Source: Monoraphidium neglectum (taxonomy: Eukaryota > Chlorophyta > Chlorophyceae > Sphaeropleales > Selenastraceae). Taken from it: DNA of 13,147 nucleotides. The stretch covers positions 1 to 13,147 of the forward strand of contig NW_014012063.1 of NCBI RefSeq assembly GCF_000611645.1. The letters are read 5' to 3'. Position numbers and translations under genes: made by a program. Below, piece after piece: positions 7,812 to 13,147 of the stretch (positions are counted from its first letter, which is position 1; each line of letters starts with the position of its first letter). The notes beneath the pieces are model-generated. The model saw only the letters and a program-made list of their open reading frames with translations, was not told where the DNA came from and did not search any database.

Positions 7812-10157
7812 ATGCCACCGTGGCCTGGGACACCTGGATCACATGATCCCTTCAACTCGGCGGTGAGCCAGCAGCTGCCGCGGCAGGATGTGCATGGTGC
7901 TCCCTGCCGCATCGCCGCTGCTGCACCGCTGCTGACCGACTTGACTCCCACCAGCGATCGCCACTCCACACCCGGAAACCCCTCACACGCAGTCAATCAA
8001 GCTTGCTGAAGCAACGCGGGTGCGAATCAGCGGCAGTAGCTGCAAGGGTCCCTTTGGCAGTTTCAAGGCTGTGGAGGCGCTCTCGTGCGGTCCAGCGACA
8101 CGCGTGCTTCAGCTGGATGGGGGCACAACGCACTCGCTCTGCATCCTATTTATGATTCTGAGCTCCTACGAAGTGACATCATTGATTTTTGTGGCCCCTA
8201 CCAAACCCCAGATCCGCCTGCTGCTGCCTGGCTTGGTGGCAGATGGCGACGAGGCAGCCGCCGAGAGCAGTGGCAAGGGCAAGGCAGCTCCTAAGATGGG
8301 TGCGCTCAGAGGGGGCGATGCAACACTCCCGCACACATGCGCGCCTGCAAATAGGCCACCGCAATTTTTTTCAAGCAAACTTTTTCCAAACCTCACCATT
8401 TGGGCTGCGTGATCCAATATCACCAGCAGGTGACGCCAAAGCGCGCCGCAAGATCACAAAGCTGCGTACGATTTCTGCAGCAGCGGCATCTGCGGCTGCA
8501 GCGCAGCAGCAGCAGCAACAGCAGGGCCGCTGCGGCGTCGTGCTGGATGCGTCTGTGCTGGAGGAGGAGTCGGACAGCGGCGGGGAGGTCGAGGGGAGCG
8601 GCGCTGTGACAACGGCGGCAGTCGCTGGCACACAGTCGGGTGCGTGCATCGGCCATCTGTGGGTGGTGGCAGGCAGGGTCCTGGGACGTGTGTGGAGGAA
8701 GCTGCAGTTGCTTTGGTGCAATTACTGAAACGTGATGACCTTGGAATCCCGATGACCTTGGAATCGCAGGCAGCAACGACAACGAGTGGCGTGCCTCGGG
8801 GCAGGCTGCGGGGAGCGCTGATGCAGGTGCGGGTGAGAGCAGCAGCGAGATGCTCAACACGTATCAGTTGCCTGCTGCCCCGCCTGGTCAGTGTCTTCGC
8901 GTCCCGATTGCCACTTCGCATTTGTCAAACCACGTCGGCACCCGCGTCAAGCAGGTAGGGGCGATACGAAAGGCGGCGGCGCCTCGGGCAGCCGGCGCGT
9001 GCGGTGGGGCGGCGGCAGCGGCAAGGCGCTCAGCAGGACTGCGTGTGGTGCTGCTGCCGACAGCCTGGCGGACGACGCTGAGCTGCCTGTTGGCAGCGGG
9101 CCGGGGCTTTCGGGCGGCGGCAAAGCCGGCGGCGGCACCAGCCGGGGTGGGGCAGGGGCGACGGGCAGCCATCCACGCATGGGCTCACGCAGTGCGTCAA
9201 GCAGCCGCCGCGGGTCAGGCGACAAGCCGCACGTGCCCATCTGGGAGCGCGGCACGGCCGGCACGGCGGCGCGCGACCGGCCGCTGCCGGCGCCGGCCGT
9301 TAAGGTGCAGCTGCAGCCGGTGGCGGTGAAGACGTTCTCGTTGTCACCCAGCGTTGGCGGCGCGATAGGTGAGTGGATGGATCCAATTTCGCCAAGCGGC
9401 GCATCACAGTGCCTTCTGTTTGTTAGTGACAGCCGGCGGCCTTCCCTCAGCAGTCTGCTGTGCACATGCGTAGGCACGACGGGGCATCGGCACACTGGTG
9501 GCTCTGATGACAACTGCAGCGCCGAGGCGGCGCTGCTCCAGCTTGCAACATGGACCCACTCTCGTCCAATGATCGCCCTCGCCCTTGCGCATTCAACCTG
9601 CGCATTGGCACTCCTACTAATCGAAAAGGCTTCCCAGATCGCGAGGACCGCGCCGCATCGTCAGCATCGACGCCGAACAGCGACGCTCACAGCAAGGGCC
9701 CCACTTGGCAGGGTGCCAGGTCAGCCAGCGCAAAAGCAGCCCTTGCATCCGCCAGCGCGGCGGCGGTGGCGGCATGCGGCAGCAGTGTGGGCAGCGGTAG
9801 CGGCGGCGGCGGAGGGGCTGGGGGAGGAGTTGGGCCAGGCACCGCCAGAGCGGCGGCCGCGCGGCAGCTGAGCGCGGCAGCCGCCGCGCTTGCAGTCGCC
9901 AACACCACCAGCAGCAGCGCTGCGCGGCTGCTCGCTGCAGGGGCCAGGGCGGGCTGCGCAGATGTGAGCCTTGTCTCGACATGATGATATGGCCAGGGCA
10001 CCCGTGACCACGGATCTGCCTGGGGTCCTTAATTGCACTGGCATCATGGGAGCCGCTGGTCACGTCCCCAGGCACCCCACACGACCCTCACACCAGTGCC
10101 ACCCCTCTCCCCTCGCAGAGGCTGGCGCAGCTCGGGCTGAGAGATGACGTCACCTAG
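7812..10157 (+). CDS. Unrecognised low-complexity protein, about 400 residues, seven exons
   Basis: Proposed exons: 7812-7862, 8212-8299, 8430-8639, 8770-8998, 9097-9368, 9638-9963, 10119-10157 (1215 bases, 404 residues). Phases match at every junction, and donors are mainly GTGAG/GTGCG. The last three junctions and those at 8299/8430 and 8639/8770 are well supported. The first exon (MPPWPGTPGSHDPFNSA) is less sure. The fourth junction could instead be 8954/9083. The protein has a basic KARRKITKLR segment, an Ala then seven-Gln run, an acidic LEEESDSGGEVEG patch, a better-ordered stretch around MLNTYQLPAAPPGQCLRV, another around KPHVPIWERG to VKTFSLSPSVGGAI, a Gly/Ala-rich region, and the ending RLAQLGLRDDVT. 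I recognise no family or membrane segment. TGTAA follows the stop by 47 bases. It may be a lineage-restricted protein. Confidence 0.55.
8734..8765 (+). repeat. 15-base tandem duplication at an intron 3' end
   Basis: GATGACCTTGGAATC occurs at 8734-8748 and again at 8751-8765, a period of 17. The second copy ends four bases before the acceptor AG at 8768-8769 of the + strand gene, so it covers the branch-point region. Confidence 0.9.
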
Positions 10158-10597
10158 CAGCTTGCACGTCAGGAGGGCACGCTCGACTGCCTTTCCCCGT
10201 GCATGTAAAATGCTGTGCTTGCTGCTGTATCTGTTGTGACCCTCCGGTCCTGCTGCCAGGCACGGACTCACGCCCAGATATAACAGCAGTGTCGCAACTG
10301 ACAGCCACCACCTGCATGACGATAACACCAGCGCCCTCCGGTGCCCACAAACGCACTCAACAACGCATAGCACCCCAGCTGCAACAAAACCCTCGCCGGA
10401 GGCGAAACTTGATTGTGTGTCGGCGAAGAAAAGCATGTAAAAGGGCAAACTGCTGCCAAAAGGGCGGAGCCGGTCACCACGGCAACCTTGGGAAATGCTG
10501 GAGGTGGCGCGGCCCACCGAGCCTTGGAGCAAGCGCTGCGCGACGTCAGGCGCTGCGCATCCAACACCAGCCGCCACGCAGCTGTCGCAGGGGGGGC
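10158..10597. other. Convergent 3' UTR region between the low-complexity gene and the Gln/His-rich gene
   Basis: I see no gene here. The + strand has TGTAA at 10204-10208 and again at 10436-10440. I found no TGTAA on the minus strand for the Gln/His-rich gene, which may use a variant signal. Confidence 0.5.
10204..10208 (+). terminator. Polyadenylation signal TGTAA of the low-complexity gene
   Basis: TGTAA lies 47 bases after the proposed stop at 10155-10157. It supports the small terminal exon 10119-10157. A second copy at 10436-10440 could serve as an alternative. Confidence 0.6.
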
Positions 10598-12858
10598 TTA
10601 TTCCAGGTCGTCCAAAACAGCATGGGCCATTGCGTAGGCTGGGTGCAGGTCCCGGTCGTCAAGCATAACCCCGCAGCTGCTCGCGACCGCCGGCGGCCCC
10701 CTTCCGCTTCGCGGTGGGCCGCCCTGGTGCTGCTGCGGGTACGCGGGGCCCACCAGCGGCGGCGCATCCTGCTGCTGCAGCACCCGCATCAGCGGGGACG
10801 CGTGCAGGCCCGAGCCCATCGCGCCGAGCGAGCCTGCGCCGGTCGGCATCCCGTTGCTTGTGACGGCGGCCGGGACCAAGCCGCCCAGCCCGCCCGCGCC
10901 GCCGCCCCAGAACGCGACCCCCGGCGGCGCCCCGGGCCCGCGGCCGTCATACATGAAAGGCAGCGGCCCACCGGGCCCCGGCTGCTGCGGCTGCTGCGGG
11001 GGCATCGCGCCCTGCCCTGCCTGGCCCGGGTGGTAAAGGGAGTGCATCAAGCTGCGCGCCGCGGGCGACGCCTGCGCTGCCGCAGCCGCCGCGGCGGCGG
11101 CTGCGGCGACCTGCTGCGCCAGCATGGGGCTGGGCTGGCGCATTGCCTGCGCCTGCAACTGCTGCAGCAGCGGGGACGCCAGAAGGTGCTGCTGGTGCTG
11201 CTGCTGCTGCTGGTGCTGCATAAGCGCTTGCGTATGCATGGGCGTCAGACCGGCAGGTAGCCCCTGCGTATGCGGCGGCGCCTGCGGCTGTTGCTGCTGC
11301 GCGTGCTGCTGCTGGTGCTGCTGCAGGTGGTGGTGGTGCTGCAGATGCTGCTGCTGCAGCGCGGCCTGGTGCTGCTGCGATTGCTGCAGGAAGTGCGCTG
11401 ATAGCTGCTGCGGGTGGTGGGGATGCTGCTGCTGCGCAGCCAGCTGCATGTGTGCAGGGGCCGCGTGCTGCATCGGCGCGCCTGGCTGCTTCACGCGTGA
11501 CCGCTGCTGGTGCTGCAGCTGGTGCTGGTGGTGCGGCTGCCCCGGCGCAGCCCCGGCCCCGATATGATGCTGATCAACCTGTCCTGGCTTGTGCCGGTGC
11601 CGGTTGCGCAGCGGCGGAGTTGATTGCTGCTGCCTGTCGTGCACGTCAGGCTGCTGCTGCTGCTGCTGCTGCTGCAGAGCCTGCAGCTGTGCTGCAACCT
11701 GCGGCTGCTCATCCGATGCAGGCTTATCCACAGCCACCGCCTCGAAGTTCGCCGCCGCAGCTGTTGCGCTGCCCACCGCCTCCTGCGCCTCAGCCCCCTC
11801 GCGCCGCAGCCGCTCGGCGGCCGCCTCCGCCGCCGCCAGCAGGCGCTCATCTAGCAGGCACCGCACGCTCTTGCAGCCGGCCAGCGCCGCCTCCACCCCC
11901 GCGAGCCGCAGCGCCGCCGGCGCGGCAGGCGGTGCGCTCAGCGCCGCGCGCAGCGCGGCACGCGCGGGCTCGACGGACTGCAGCCGCTGCAGGACCTTGC
12001 GGCCGTATTTGACGCTGATGCCGGCGGCCGCGGCGCGCGGCAGCATCCTCTCGACCTCCCGCAGCACCGTCGGCTGCGCGGCCTCGTCCAGGCACTTGGC
12101 GGCCGACTCGAGCAGCGCCTCCCACGCGCGCCGGAGGGCCTCGTCGCCGCCGCCACCGCCCTCGGCGGAGCGGCTGCTATCGGACGCCGCCGCGGGCGTG
12201 CCCGGCTGCGCGTCCGCGCCCGCTGGCGCCGGTGCAGCCCCCTTGCCGCCGCCGTCCTGGCCGTGGTGGCTGGGCGTGCCATTGGTGCCGACCGCGACGC
12301 AGGAGCCCGCAAGCGTGTCGAGCGACCGCCGCCCCCCCGCTGCCGCAGTGCGCTTGCCCCGGCCGTCGGCCGCCTTGCTCATGGGCCCGTTCGCCGCAGC
12401 CTGGCCGTTGCCGGTGAGGAGCCGCCCGGCATGGGCATCAGGGGCCACGCCATCGGCGCTGCTGCTGCGCATCCGCTGGGGCCGCTGCTTGCCCTGCTGC
12501 TGCTGGCTTTCTGCCTTGGCCCCGTTTGCCAGCGCCGCTCCCACCGCTGCACCGTCACTGATAGTTTGAAGCTGCGCACTCAACGCCGTGCTGTGCGTGG
12601 TGGCGGCATCGTGTTGCTGCTGCTGCTCGTGATCATGGTGGTATTGTTGCTGCTGAGGGTGCTGCTGTTTGTGCGCCGGCTGTTCCTGCTGCTGGTGCTG
12701 TTGCTGGTGGAGGTGGTGGTGGTGGTGATCGTCGCGGTGATGGTGGTGGTGCTGCTGCTGCTCGTGGTGCTGTTCGAGCTCGTCCAGGTGCTTGGGAGGC
12801 TTGGCAGCTGCAATTTGGGGGGAGGCATGCAGGCAGGACACCGTGTGAGTGGCCACAG

Positions 12859-12897
<39 letters not shown>

Positions 12898-13147
12898 TGC
12901 CATGATTATCACGGGCGCAAGCCACTGCAGGCGTGCGCGCGACCCTTGAATCCCACTGACGGCATGCACATGCTGCAAAGCATGTTCCCCCACCTTTCTT
13001 CTTCCGCTTGGTCGCCGCCTTGGCCGCCCGCTCCCGCTCCTCCTCCTCCTCCCGCTCCAGCTCGGCTAGCAGCGCCTCCGCGGCCCTCGCCGCCTCCGCC
13101 TCTCGCGCGGCCAGCACCTCCGGCGCCTCCCCGCCCTCCCCGCCGCC
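10598..13147 (-). CDS. Gln/His-rich protein with a helical central domain (5' partial)
   Basis: The minus-strand frame is open from the right edge to TAA at 10600-10598. One intron is proposed at 12993-12808 (donor AAAG|GTGGGG, acceptor AAATTGCAG, phase 1), leaving 787 residues in view. The N-terminal part is a charged coiled coil (LLAELEREEEEERERAAK, then KRKKK). Next come a His/Gln-rich tract, a Ser/Gly/Ala-rich linker, and a helical domain (bases about 12145-11773) with AAKCLDEAAQPTVLREVERM and GISVKYGRKVLQRL. A long Gln/His tract with eight pure CAG codons follows, then an Ala run and a Gly/Pro-rich end closing HAVLDDLE. The helical part resembles repeating units of the type L-x2-A-x2-A-x3-G...V-x2-A-x3-L-x2-L, but I cannot name a family. 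Such composition is common in RNA-binding, transcriptional or condensate proteins; that role is inference. Confidence 0.68.
11651..11674. repeat. (CTG)8 trinucleotide repeat, poly-Gln coding
   Basis: Eight uninterrupted CTG units on the + strand read as CAG (Gln) on the minus strand in the Gln/His-rich gene. Pure repeats of this type are prone to length change. Confidence 0.9.
12861..12893. repeat. (CTG)11 trinucleotide repeat inside a putative intron
   Basis: Eleven uninterrupted CTG units. Read in the minus-strand frame they give eleven Ser codons (AGC), but they fall inside the proposed intron 12808-12993, so the Ser run is probably absent from the spliced protein. Confidence 0.9.

Noticed and set aside
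8020..8412. 130-codon + strand frame as a complete gene
   Set aside because: It starts at GTG rather than ATG, and only 8212-8299 has flanking splice sites with matching phase.
8891..9871. Single 326-codon + strand frame as one exon
   Set aside because: Only its middle (about 9097-9368) fits the spliced model. A GTGAGT donor at 9369 and the better Gly/Ala reading in another frame after 9638 argue against continuation.
10199..11260. 353-codon + strand frame
   Set aside because: It spans a 3' UTR and the antisense of the Gln/His-rich gene, is Arg/Ala/Leu-rich, and contains no start context or motif.
11589..12569. Cys-rich 326-codon + strand frame
   Set aside because: The Cys and Ser runs come from CTG/TGC repeats that encode Gln on the minus strand, so it is a shadow.

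Overview
The window looks like nuclear DNA of a green alga (Chlorophyta). It is strongly GC-rich, and its genes are split by many introns of about 100-370 bases that mostly start GTGAG, GTGCG or GTGGG. Some 3' ends carry TGTAA, the usual chlorophyte polyadenylation signal. Coding regions are rich in Ala, Gly and Gln, with CAG/CTG and Gly-codon runs. One gene encodes a plastid-targeted fibrillin-like protein. All gene models were read by eye by matching splice sites, phases and protein-family patterns.

Layout, left to right. (1) 1-750, +: the last exon of an RPAP2/RIMA-like protein (RNA polymerase II-associated CTD phosphatase). (2) 1305-2985, +: a complete five-exon PAP/fibrillin plastid protein of 222 residues. 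(3) 3823-7514, -: a complete seven-exon SLC22-type major facilitator transporter (organic cation/carnitine type) of 774 residues, including a 27-base microexon. (4) 7812-10157, +: an unrecognised, low-complexity protein of about 400 residues, whose last exons are well supported and whose middle junction is uncertain. (5) 10598-13147, -: a Gln/His-rich protein with a helical middle domain, cut by the right edge. A further possible small + strand gene (about 3360-4189) lies opposite the 3' end of the transporter gene.

Genes 2 and 3 converge, with candidate poly(A) signals only about 80 bases apart and a transporter 3' UTR of about 600 bases. Genes 3 and 4 diverge from a 297-base AT-richer promoter region with a TATA-like element facing each way. 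Genes 4 and 5 converge. The neighbours have no evident shared pathway, as is usual in eukaryotic nuclear DNA. I saw no RNA gene, transposon, CRISPR array or multi-gene system. The points most worth checking are the antisense candidate gene, the microexon, and an in-frame alternative acceptor that would insert 42 residues into the transporter.
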